A DNA stretch of 64,000 nucleotides from Tubulanus polymorphus. Taxonomy: Eukaryota; Nemertea; Palaeonemertea; Tubulaniformes; Tubulanidae. A program made the position numbers and the translations under genes. Within the stretch, counting starts at the first letter, position 1, and the number at the start of each line of letters is the position of its first letter. Location of the stretch: assembly GCF_964204645.1 (NCBI RefSeq), contig NC_134025.1:27188001-27252000 (forward strand), written 5' to 3'. This document shows positions 1 through 11,232 of the stretch, one piece after another. The notes under the pieces were generated by a model. That model was given only the letters and a program-made list of their open reading frames with translations. It did no database searches and was not told where the DNA came from.

Positions 1-3000
1 CGCGTATGTCCGATGTTGCTTACATCAAATAAACTAATACCCACAGCTTATAAGCATACGATGCAGTAGCCCGGGGCAGAAATCTGTCTTATTTCTCTCG
101 CTGCCCCGTTATTTTCAGCCCCAATAGCCTGTTATACTTCGCCATTAACGACGCTGATACCGCCAAATGACCAAAACGAGATTTTCGAATTGGATTTCGG
201 TGCGTTGAATCCGCTAATGTAGGAAATGTTTACACTGTAACTAAAATAGATATAATTCATGCCATGTCGCACTGCAGTAACATAACAGATATCACATCAA
301 TCAATCAATATTTGTTGAACTGCTTCCATTAAAGATGAGAGCAGAAAATTATCCTGAATATTGACTGACTAATACCTTCGATTTTAGCAGCGAGAGAAAT
401 GTAGTGTTCTTTAGTAGCGTTTTTTTTAACGTAATGTTATCTCAGATTAATCTTCACCGGTTTGTGATTTTGAGAAGGCTTGTGTGCATTTTTAAAAACA
501 ATGCCACTGAGAGTCATCCATCTTTGATGAGGAGAAACTGTCATAATGTTAATTGGTACCCAAGACGTCTAGGATTTACACGTACAACTCTGCACAATTC
601 ACTCGTGACAATTGTTGCATTTCCACTCATTTCAGACACTTCATATTCTCGATGTTCTATGCGCTTATCTGTTGGATCTTTTCATCCGAGTGAGGTCCCA
701 GTCGAGGACTCGGAGGTCACGTATACGGCGCCATCTCTCTGCTTTAATTACTCCCAGGAGTGTCATGCGAGATTTATAATTTCTCAATCCTTCTAATAAA
801 GTAATTTCTCTAGTGTCACCATTAAAAGTATTGGATGAAGAATTCACGATTGCGGTCGATCTTATTTGCAATTAATCTGGGATATAATTCCTATCCTGAG
901 AGTTGAGTGATATATATCTACCATCCCTTCCCATAATGATTGTCTGAAATCCTATACTGCATAGAGAAGTAATATCAACACCCCGGTAGCGATTGAAAAC
1001 ATCGTTTTTTTTAGTTTCAATAGGTGGACAGCGTATACTCATCAGTTACTCGAGGTACTAAGTTCATTACGTGAACTTAAGTAAATTCGAGTTTACCAGC
1101 TGGTTGATGCCCGTGGGTAAACGTTGAAACCTTACTATCGGTCGGATTATTTTTATTTATTTTCACTTGTTAAACGTTGTTTCTGACGTTTCCCGACAGT
1201 TTACACGTGTTAACACCTGAAGCGTAACTTCGGTACGGTGCCCATGATTCAGTCAAATACAACACGTTGGTGTTTTTATGGAGAACTTGTATAGTTCGAA
1301 CATAATTCGACCGTAACGTATATTTTTACCTTTGAAAACGCCTAGACAAAAACATGAAGCGCCAGAACTCGATGAAATCATTGCGAGAAAAATTGTCGAT
1401 CGACTTTTTAACCTCAGCATTCATGTGGCGCGATTTATGTTAACGACATTCGGTTAGTTCAGTGATTCCTGGAATAAAAATGCAATTAGTCAGATCCCCA
1501 ACTACCGGCTAACTATAAACGAGCTAATGGCGCGAATAATAAGTAATGGCACATGTCCATATTAGAAATTCATCTTAGTTACACCAGTTTCTACACGATA
1601 TTGAGTGGAGAAAAAAAATCAGGGGCCGTTACCATCAAATTTACAACTGTTTCTATGACATTGAACAAATTAAAGAGGAGTCCTCACAAGGCCATACATC
1701 TGGTTCCCTACATATCCAGCAAATCTGAATTTCCATATTCTCTGTGGACCTGAAGATTTGATGGCGGGATTGTATATTTTTTATCTGATGCGGCCATCTC
1801 TCGTCGTATCGGTACATCTCCACTCAAGCCCTGTGACTCAATCGGGCGACTATCGGAATTTCTATCTCGTCCAATATGCTGCTATACCATAGCGGCGTCA
1901 GCAAAATTCCGCCTTTCGTTTCAAACTCAAGCATTCGAAATTGTACCCGGTACACGCATATTAGATTTAAAGGATTCGACAATGCACTTCTAACTGAATA
2001 AAAGTGCAGAGATAACCTAGCTTCAGAAGAATATCAATCAGACATTTCTAAAAAAAATTAACAACACCATCATATTGAAAGGAAGTAGAGCAGTATTGGA
2101 GCTAAGTTTTGCGGTTACAACACCGTGCGGTAGCTTTTAAACTCTCAAAATGTCAGGTTTTATCGATTCATTCTGATATCTTCGATTCTGAGAATCTCCG
2201 CGAGAGATGAATAGTGAACTAAACGCGTGAATGAGAAATGCTCGACTACATGTCGAGTAGTGTAACATCATTATTACTGCATTTTATGCGTTCAACATCT
2301 GGAAAAGATGAAATTCGTGTAACTCTGGCCAGTGGTCAGAGAATCTGTTTGATTGATTATTGCCGATCGCTGATAACTACATATATATCGAAGTCTTTGC
2401 ACGCGCTTGGCTTTAGTTTAGAGCACAGCGTTCCACCAGACGTAGGTTACTACTTTTACCCGATTGTCTGCGCGATATCGTGCGATGAAACATTCTGAAA
2501 ATCTCACAAACTTCTAAGTGAACTTGTAGCCAGCTTGTAATTCAAACCTTGTTTTTTTCTAACCGCGGCACTAAAAATTTCATCGGCGAAATATAATCTT
2601 TTCGATAAAGTGTAAAAGGTTCGTGGTATAAGATTTTTATCGGACGCCACAAGTGGTGATAAAAAACCTATCAATCAAAATACATTTCATCCACTTACGT
2701 CGAACTTATTTTGCCTTTCCGAAAACTATTCAACCATCAATGATTTATCAGTGTTGATAAACGTGGATTCCAGGGTTACTCAAAAATGTATTATATAAAG
2801 TCTTGTAAACGATTTGGCATTGCCTATCGGGACTAGGATAATTCAAAATTGCAAATTGGAAGCAGGCGTTACCTTCTGATCAGAACTAAGACCCACCCCG
2901 AGTAGAATTTATTTAGCATTTTCATTCCACGTTTGCTTGTAGTTCAAGGGGAGGCTGTGGGCGAGGAATGGATAACAAGAGAAACAATCCCACTTGAGAG

Positions 3001-4314
3001 AAACACTCGAGGGTCGGGAACCGCCTTTATCAATACAACCGTATGTAGTTTCAAGGTTCGATGAGATAAAATACCTTCCTCATCCACTTCAAGTTACCAG
3101 ATGAACGTTTGGCCCAAAATAAATGTGAAGCTCTTTTTGTCGGGGCCGTTTTCATAATGATTTAACAATGATCGTTCTCACAGCGCAATTTGCCAAGCTC
3201 TTTATACCTTATATTATATATTAAAGGATATACATTTTCCAATCCTCTAAAGCATCAATTAACAAATAGCTGAAAGAAGAAAGTACAAAACCAGCCGTGC
3301 CGAACTGGAACCAATCAACAAGCGAGTAGGCCTAAAACCAAAATTAAGAATTGAAATATAATGATGTATATTCATATCGCTTTAAATTCGAAGTAACCAT
3401 AGTTGTTTTGATCGGGCAAAAACGCTTCCTGTGATCTTCCTGGCCTGGTCCGCGTCCCGGTCCGAGACCCCATCCATCACTGGCATGCGAGGGATGCGGC
3501 TGCGGCATGCAAGAGATGCTTATAGCGACTGTAGCGCCATTGACGTTCAAATCTCGACTCAAAAAAGATTCGACTTTTTTAAATCTTTAGAAAATCAGGT
3601 TGGCCTTTGTTTAGAAAGGAAACCTTGCTACTTTTAGCGTGGTGCTCATGGATATGCATGGTATCGTGTTGATTGACACCGTATCGAGTTTTTTCGTCGA
3701 CTGTGACATCAGTTTCGACTACATCCACTTTTTTGCGGTTGTCCCCCTGGCCCTGCTGGCCTGCGCTGTCCGCTTCACTTTCAGTTCTCCCTCCTGCTTG
3801 CATTAAATCTATCTCGAGTATGAAATATTAATATCCAATCCTTTTCAGGAACATTATCGGTATTGAACATTATCCAATTAATAAAAAGAATCTACTTTAC
3901 AGGGCAATACCATGGGTTTGGTCATTGATACCAGTTTTATCTCATTTTCAAAATGTGACCCACCAATGTGAACAGGTGAAATGGAAACTAAAAAGAGCAC
4001 TTTAAAGTAAAACCCCCATAACCTGATAACATTAGAATGAACAATAAATGATAATTGTATAAGTGCATATCAGATTCTCATAATCATCAACATTTGTATT
4101 AATTAGCTGTTTGCATTAGAATGGGTCATTCATTAGCTGATGAAAATTAAGAGATTTTAATTAGGTACCAGCTCCATTAACATAGGCTTTGCTATTATAG
4201 TTTGCCGAGTTGAGATAGAATATTCAGTTTATTATTGAAGCTGGTTGAATGGTAGCCTAACCGACCTAATACACACATGCCATCTATACTAAGAAGTTGA
4301 CATTATCATTTCAG
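1..4314. other. 5' flank without a supported gene
   Basis: I see no exon with both good splice signals and a recognisable product here. Open frames exist on both strands (for example 404-796 on + and 665-871 on -, which overlap each other), as expected by chance. The stretch around 3420-3800 is richer in G+C and CpG than its surroundings and lies 0.5-0.9 kb upstream of the first probable exon of the kinesin gene, so it could be promoter-proximal. No TATA box or start site can be fixed by eye. Confidence 0.5.
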
Positions 4315-4502
4315 CATGTCTGGCACAGCGGAGATTCGTAGCCTGCTGCTCTCCATCGGCCAAACAAGGGTTCTCAAATCCCGAAATAAAGTTCGGAAGA
4401 GGAAATCAAGACTTTAATTCATCGACAACGTATTTTAGCTTGAACTTTTTATTTGGATTTATTTTGCTGAATTTTAAGGAAAAATCTGAAAAACAACTGC
4501 TG
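4315..4502 (+). other. Probable 5' untranslated exon of the KIF26-like gene
   Basis: The segment is bounded on the left by a pyrimidine-rich stretch ending in TTTCAG (acceptor, last base 4314) and on the right by a strong donor, GTAAGAAT at 4503. Joined to the next acceptor (ending 4871), it places two bases before the first coding ATG. All three frames carry stops before the donor, so it would be untranslated leader. An acceptor at its left edge implies at least one further upstream exon, which I could not locate. The splice signals are seen; use of the exon is inference. Confidence 0.45.
4316..4417 (+). other. Upstream ORF of 33 codons in the leader exon
   Basis: An ATG two bases inside the probable leader exon opens a 33-codon frame ending in TAA. 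Its C-terminal half is very basic (K/R-rich, ending RKRKSRL). It closes 456 bases upstream of the coding ATG in genomic distance, or 87 bases after removal of the 369-base intron. If the exon is in the mRNA, this uORF could lower translation of the kinesin. Alternatively the segment could be the last exon of a different upstream gene whose protein ends in this basic tail; nothing in it is recognisable. Confidence 0.3.
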
Positions 4503-4871
4503 GTAAGAATTTATGTTTTTTTATGGATGGAATAAGACATAGTTCTACATAAAAAGTCTAACAATGAAAGGTCACGATAAGAATCTTTTTTTGATTATTT
4601 TTTATTCCATAATTTAGCCTACTTGCAAACTTACTTGAATATTTTTGATTTGATCATTTTAATCAATATCGTATTGAAAGAAATGTTTGATGATTGAAAA
4701 TATAATGGAAATGAAAATATCAATGATTGTATTAATGAGTTATTTATTCATGGTACAATATTATATCTCAGTTTAATATGTATTATATAATTCATTCCCT
4801 ATCGATTGATTTCACTTGAAGATAGAAAAATAAAATACTTCAAGGGCTAACAATAAAAAATGTTGTTTCAG
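4503..4871 (+). other. Intron within the 5' leader (predicted)
   Basis: A 369-base AT-rich interval with a GTAAGA donor and a TTGTTTCAG acceptor. Its composition (T-rich, few CpG) is typical of short introns. No other feature was seen in it. Confidence 0.45.
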
Positions 4872-4873
4872 AA

Positions 4874-4996
4874 ATGGAATCTCGACAAATTCACGGAACG
4901 ATCATCACTCATATGGCATCCGGGGTTACTTTCAAAGAGCGTGTACCGGGCGTCCCTCTTGGTCCTAGAGGGCCAATTGAAGGCAGGCGATATATG
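4874..4996 (+). CDS. KIF26-like kinesin, first coding exon (residues 1-41)
   Basis: The exon follows a TTTCAG acceptor (ending 4871). Its ATG has G at -3 (after splicing or in genomic context) and G at +4, a good initiation context. It runs open for 41 codons to a GTAAAT donor at 4997, ending in phase 0. The encoded start (MESRQIHGTI...) is not conserved with anything I can name and is rich in Gly, Pro and Arg in its second half (VPGVPLGPRGP), probably disordered. It is assigned to the kinesin because it joins in frame with the next exon. The start could instead be one of the two Met codons at the exon junction, one in each exon. Confidence 0.75.
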
Positions 4997-6000
4997 GTAA
5001 ATCATCAAATTTTGATATTTGATTTTAGAAATTGTTTCATTTAGGTTTATCTATTTATAATCTATAGTTATTTATAGATTTATTTATGAATTATAAATCG
5101 ATATATATGTAGTGATTGGTATTGAATTTCTATGACTTCAATCTTTCATTAGTGCTGCCACATAGACGTTTGTTGTGGAAACTAACTCCGATGTTAGAAT
5201 GAATCCTGACTCAGTCACTAGATGGTGCATGAATAGAACATAATATTCCATCATCCAAGAGATATTCCTCCATCCTAGAAATATTTCTTTATCCTAGATA
5301 TATTTCTTTAAATCAAACCCAAATACACCTATGTCCGTGCTGGAAGGCTATAGCTTGTTTCCAGATTTTCTTTTTTTAAGAAACATTGAAGAAAAAAGGA
5401 AGCTGTCAATTTATTTTGTTAATATTGCTGCAATGTATGAAAATATTTGAGTAGAAATTGTTTGAAAGTTTGAATAGTTGAAACCTGGGCTGAGTAATAA
5501 TAATCCTTGTACACTATACCTTTAATGAGTTTTAAGTATGATTTCGCATTAATGGGTCGAAAGGCCAAAACTGGTTTTCAATAGGCATAAGTGTTGCTTG
5601 GTAATTGGCCTGTTTTAGCGGTGCTGTAGTAGTGCACTTCAAAATGTAAAATATGTCATTGTTTTACATCAAAGGGAATATTCAAGCTAAAAGTTAAAAT
5701 ACATTAGTTGATTACCATTGAGGCTACATGTAGCTTGCCAGTTAGTCATTGTTTGTGCTCAGTAGCTGGGATAGTATTATTTGCGAATGAATTATTTTGC
5801 CCGGAGTGTAAGTTTTTGAAGTTTTACTGATTTTTCTCGTATCAAATTTCATCGACACGTATTTGATTACCGATAGCTTTGAACTATACATTTTCTATTT
5901 CAATTATAATTAGTAATTATAGATTTCTATTGAAATTGATTTATCTTTGAGCTATGTGAAGCTTTTTATCATTTCATTTGATTATTTTATCTATTTCTAG
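4997..6000 (+). other. Intron between first and second coding exons
   Basis: A 1,004-base intron with donor GTAAAT and acceptor CTATTTCTAG after a T-rich tract; phase 0. It is AT-rich and CpG-poor. It contains a short imperfect tandem repeat at 5252-5310 (about three 20-base units). Nothing else was identified. Confidence 0.7.
5252..5310. repeat. Short imperfect tandem repeat, about 20-bp unit x3
   Basis: Three adjacent, diverged copies of a unit resembling CATCCTAGAAATATTTCTTT lie end to end inside the intron. The first copy is the most divergent. It is a small local duplication with no apparent function. Confidence 0.5.
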
Positions 6001-6261
6001 ATGGAAAGAGGTGCATTCAGTATGACGCACTTTGACAGTTTAGGTCGCCTGAAACCAGTGCCTTATCCGGGAATACCTACCGGGGCAGGACCGACTTACG
6101 CGACTTTGGGCTATGAATTTAATCGTCCTCAAATGTATGCGGCGCGCAATCGAGGTTCTGGAATCATGTGTGAAATGTGCAACACGAGACTTGTCGACTT
6201 GAAACGACAAGCGTTGAAACATCTAGTACCAAATCCTAAAAACAAAGCTATATTACTCGGG
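6001..6261 (+). CDS. KIF26-like kinesin, second coding exon (residues 42-128)
   Basis: 87 codons, phase 0 at both ends, between a CTATTTCTAG acceptor and a GTGAGT donor at 6262. The first half is Gly/Pro/Tyr-rich and probably disordered. The second half holds a C-E-M-C motif (Cys98 and Cys101 of the joined protein) followed by RLVDLKRQALKHLVP. This closely matches the conserved N-terminal C-x-x-C plus R-L-V-E-L-K-R-Q-A-L segment of vertebrate KIF26A/KIF26B, upstream of their motor domain. The family are atypical kinesins that bind microtubules but lack normal ATPase activity and act in cell signalling, adhesion and neuronal development. The next exon supplies the second C-x-x-C half. Confidence 0.9.
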
Positions 6262-9200
6262 GTGAGTTACGCTAAAACTTTGAACATAGAATGATACCTT
6301 GTTTCTCCTAATTGGCCGAGTCACTTCTTGAACTGCAATGAAATTTGTGATCAGTTCATTTCTTTTACTGCCGTGTCTGTTATGGTTAGCTTGATCATGA
6401 TTTAGAAAAAAGTAATGTACAGGGTAACTTTTATCAGCTTTGTTGAAATGAGAAACAAGGTATTGATTTTTTTAGCTTTAGTAGAATCTAGAAATAGAAG
6501 ATGAGGAAACTGGGGCCAAATTTTGACGGTTGAAATCTTGCTTATCATAGTGGGATGCTAGTGTTGAGCATTATGAAGCAGTTTATCAATCAACTGATCA
6601 TTACAGTGAAGAACAAAAAAAATTCATTTCTGATAGATGAATAATGAATAAGTTTTCTTTCCGCATGAACAAAAAATTATTTATTTACCTGATCTCACCT
6701 CTGTTTTGCTATCATTATATTTTGCCGCCGATGTTCTGAGTAAAATCGACATCATAAATGCAGTTCATGACCACGCTCTCTCTTGACAATAAGTGATTTT
6801 GCCGGTGTTGGTACGAGTTCATCGCGATCGCTGGTTTCTCCCGGGGACACAGCGGCGACAGTGTTATTTATGGGGTGTAGTATACTTCCGTTTAAGAACC
6901 ATCGCAGGACTTCGAGAGTCTTCCGTGCGAATCTCGCCGCGATCGTAAGTCAGAACGCGGTACGCCGGTTCTCTCGATCTCGTACGATAGTTTATGTTTT
7001 TCCGTTATTTTTTGGCACGTTATAAACAAACATATGGCCGAGGGTGTAGCATTAACTGGTGAATGTATGTAAATGGCCATTCCCGGTCCCTAGAGTTCTT
7101 TGCTTTATGATCTATGAAATTGTGCGGCACATATTCCCCTCATTCTTATACCATGTATAGTAATATTAACAGTCATTTCTAAGGTCAAATCTCAGACCAA
7201 AAACATCTCGCGAAAATCACCGAACCTCTTAAGGAATTCGAATGGAAGTGGTAAGTAATGAATAGGTTGCATGGACGGTATTTTTTTCATGTAACGCACA
7301 CTATCCAATTCTTTCTTTTTTCTCGCTGAATGTAACTAATGCAGATTTCACTCACTTTTCTTCAATTATTCGTAGTATTTCATGTTACGTCGTCGGAAAG
7401 AAATAGTTACAGGAAATGATATAACGATTCGATGGACTGAGTGCCTTGTCACATCCGTCTGTTCGTCAAATTTCTCTGACAGCCGATGAATGGATTTTTT
7501 TCTCTAGATTTTCGCAGGTGAATCGGCGTCATCGATATTGCTTTATTGTTGTATTAAATAGTTTCATGCTTGCGTCTCATTTTTCGAGACATTTCGCGAT
7601 TGTTATGATAATTGTGTCATGCCGGAGCACATTAATTGGAAATTGTTTCCGAAAAAAAAATGTTAATGGTTGATATACGGCTATCATATTCTTATTTCAT
7701 ATCAGGCGATTATGATGTAGAGAACTCTAGACGTATAGAATATTTAACCCTATGCAAATAATTCAGAACCTAGTTCAATGATTGTTAGGTAGATTTGACC
7801 AAATGAGAAGCAGTAAGAAATCTTCATTCTTCAGAACCTAGGTTGTGTCACTATTACATAAGTAATAGAGTTAGTGAGAGAAATATTTTGGTAAAACGAA
7901 TTAAAAATTCTATACAAGTTAAACAAGGAATTAGGATTTAGCTGCTGAGGAACAACTTCAATTTAAATATGCAAAATCATACAAACTAAATTGTTTGAAG
8001 CTGAAACATTAAAAAATGGACTTGGTTTGTAAAAAGTACTGGAACTGTTGGTTTCTGTTGATAGAGTAATAGTTGAAAAATAACTGTCCAATTCAATTGA
8101 AGACATGCCCACAATATGAAGAAAAAATAGTATTTGACGTTACACTCAATTCAAAGCCATTTTCAAAACTGATGTTATTATGCAAGATATTTATTAATCT
8201 ACATCAACTACTTTAAAGGTGGTTTAAGTTTTGCACACATATTTCCACGTGGTAATTATGTTTGAGTTGATTATCGGATGAATACTTGAAATCAATGAAT
8301 CGATTGATTACGGCTCGTCATCCACCGGCGGCCATTTTTTGTACGTAGTTACCCGACGTCGTCGCGTTGTCAGCTACCCGATGATGACGATGACTTTTCG
8401 AAAAAGCATTTTTCCGCACGTTCACGTCAATGTCAGGTGTTCGGGTGGGATAGCATCGACCGCGTCTAAACCTTCAAACAGTCTGTCACTGACTGCCGGG
8501 CATGGATGACTAACGTATACGCTGTGTACAGGTACAAAAACATCACGTTTAATTGGTGAAGACTTCGGTCGGCGCAGCTTCGCGGTGGTGACATTTATCG
8601 GAGGAGAGTCATGTCGATCGGGGAAATCTGGAATCTGTTCCCTGAGAAAAATATGCTAATAATCGCCGTGGTCGTCGGTCTGCAGTTCATAGACCTGAGT
8701 TATTCTACTAATTCAGCCATGTGAAATTAGCAAAAATTACATTTTCCCACCGGGGTCCCAATTCCATCGATCAAAGATACTAGGACTAAGACTGAAAAAT
8801 GTCTTGTTTGGGTTTTGCTAGCTATAAATGAATTGTAGAATCGTTTATTCAGACTTCGCCGGGTTTTGCTCCGTTTTCTGACTAAAGTCTTGCCGGGGCA
8901 GTTTTAATTTAAGAAGCGAGATGAGTAATAGAACTCTTTTCTATACGTTTCATGACTGTTTCGGTTTTTAATTAATAAAAACTTTCTTTTGTCGAACTCG
9001 AATCAACTCCCGACGGTATCGAAATGATTCGTTTCTCCCGTTTTTGACGTTCACTCGACGAAAATTAAAAAACGTTGTTTGCACGAGATTTGCTATAAAT
9101 TACATTAGGAATCCGTCTATTGTTGTGTAGGAAATAGTTTTCGACGAGATCATTATTCAATTATGCACCTTATTGTCTGCGTAAAGTTGCGTCGGAACGG

Positions 9201-9467
9201 TAGGTGAATTCGTTCGGCAGATTGGATTGCCGTCGACTTAAACGAGTGTTAGTTTTATCGGAAAACCGGTCGGAACTGGTATTTTTCTTTCCTAACAAGA
9301 AAATATAGTATTCCGATACGGAATGATATCGTATAAATGATTGCTGACGATTTCGTTGCTGGGTTATTGTCGTCTTTCGCAAACATATTATTATGGATTT
9401 ATGAAATATGGGTGTAGCCCATGGGAGCGGCCGAATTGGTCTCCGGTGAAGTATAAGTATCTCTTGA
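6262..9467. other. Intron section: one candidate cryptic exon, otherwise no gene
   Basis: AT-rich sequence to about 8280, then CpG-richer to 9467. At 7196-7250 a small segment with a good GTAAGT donor could be a cryptic or alternative exon (see findings). Short open frames at 6783-7025 and 7446-7673 lack splice support and recognisable content. Confidence 0.4.
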
Positions 9468-9468
9468 T

Positions 9469-10039
9469 AATAAACCATTTTACAGTTGCTAGCCGCCATT
9501 TTGTTAGGGTACTTTTGTCCCGTATTGTTGGGTCATTTTTTTCTCTTTTTTAAAAACTATCCGTGACGTGTATTGTATCATATTTCATCTGTCCATGGAT
9601 GGATTTTGACAACTTCAACAACATTCAAACCGCATAAATCTCTAGTTTTCAGTTATGTAAAAATCATTTCTCAAATTTACAACAATGCGACATGAGAGCG
9701 ATATAAAAATCGGTGGTCAGTTTTTGCCGTGCGCATAGAAATCCAGGGTACTGAACTTTGAAGTTCGTTATTTTCAGAAATAATTTTCTAAAAAATCCAA
9801 ACATATCAAGCACTGTGCGCATAAACACCCCCTTTTAGGTGAACTTTGAAATTTTAAGATATCTTGCCTAGTTTTTTTCCTATGGCTCTTTAACTGCAGC
9901 GCGTGTATTGTCATTCCGAGATTTGGCGCTGTTTTCTTTGCGTGTATTTCAGTATATGGGTGTTATTCCTTCATTTTCACTACACTTGTCTCTACGGAAA
10001 ATGGTTTTAATTGTTGGTACGAGTATCAGGTTTAAATAT
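9469..10039 (+). repeat. Left arm of the foldback element
   Basis: Begins AATAAACCATTTTACAG and pairs base for base with 11232 down to 10662. Open frames crossing it (such as 9908-10243 on + and 9170-9499 on -) extend into unrelated flanks or the loop and are not genes. Confidence 0.9.
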
Positions 10040-10661
10040 TACGGCATTAACACTGTATTCCGTTCTCCGGCGCTAGTTCGTAATGGCTGTAATGGTAGCC
10101 GCTTTTACGGCAGGCAGAGGCTTACGTCCATGCACCCAAGAAAACCCAAAATATCACTCTTTTGTTGTAAATGCAATCCACACACTTCTTGCGTTTTTTG
10201 TGATGGTAGATGTCACTTTTTACTTTTTATCATCTGCGTCTGACATTCGAACTTGATACTTGATATTTCACCACCATAACAAGAAAACGTTTTCCTATAT
10301 TTTCTTCCCAATCTAATCAATCTTGAGTGTACTTAATAGAAAGTATTCATAGAAAGTAGCTTAATATTTGCCCCACCCCATTTGTCCTGCTTTTTGACCA
10401 CTTCTCCATCCATCTAATTTCAGTAGATTATGTAAATTTATTGATAGACTACTGATTTAAATGGTCATCATACTCGATTTTGAGTGTTATATTTCTTTTC
10501 TTCTTCCATCTCAATATAGGCCCATATATTCTCTTCCCGCGCGCAACTTCGAATGCGTGATCAAAATGCCGCTCAGTCTCGCTGCTAAAACTGGTCAGAA
10601 AAATCCCTTAAACCCCAACATCTCTAATGTCTTCGATCTATTATATTGCATAAACGACGTG

Positions 10662-11232
10662 ATATTTAAACCTGATACTCGTACCAACAATTAAAACCAT
10701 TTTCCGTAGAGACAAGTGTAGTGAAAATGAAGGAATAACACCCATATACTGAAATACACGCAAAGAAAACAGCGCCAAATCTCGGAATGACAATACACGC
10801 GCTGCAGTTAAAGAGCCATAGGAAAAAAACTAGGCAAGATATCTTAAAATTTCAAAGTTCACCTAAAAGGGGGTGTTTATGCGCACAGTGCTTGATATGT
10901 TTGGATTTTTTAGAAAATTATTCCTGAAAATAACGAACTTCAAAGTTCAGTACCCTGGATTTCTATGCGCACGGCAAAATCTGACCACCGATTTTTATAT
11001 CGCTCTCATGTCGCATTGTTGTAAATTTGAGAAATGATTTTTACATAACTGAAAACTAGAGATTTATGCGGTTTGAATGTTGCTGAAGTTGTCAAAATCC
11101 ATCCATGGACAGATGAAATATGATACAATACACATCACGGATAGTTTTTAAAAAAGAGAAAAAAATGACCCAACAATACGGGACAAAAGTACCCTAACAA
11201 AATGGCGGCTAGCAACTGTAAAATGGTTTATT
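10662..11232 (-). repeat. Right arm of the foldback element
   Basis: Reverse complement of the left arm, ending GTAAAATGGTTTATT. The position sum with the left arm is constant (20701) at both ends, showing that no insertion or deletion separates the two arms. Confidence 0.9.

Noticed and set aside
404-871. Overlapping + (130-codon) and - (68-codon) open frames
   Set aside because: Both cannot easily be real, neither resembles a known family, and splice signals are not evident.
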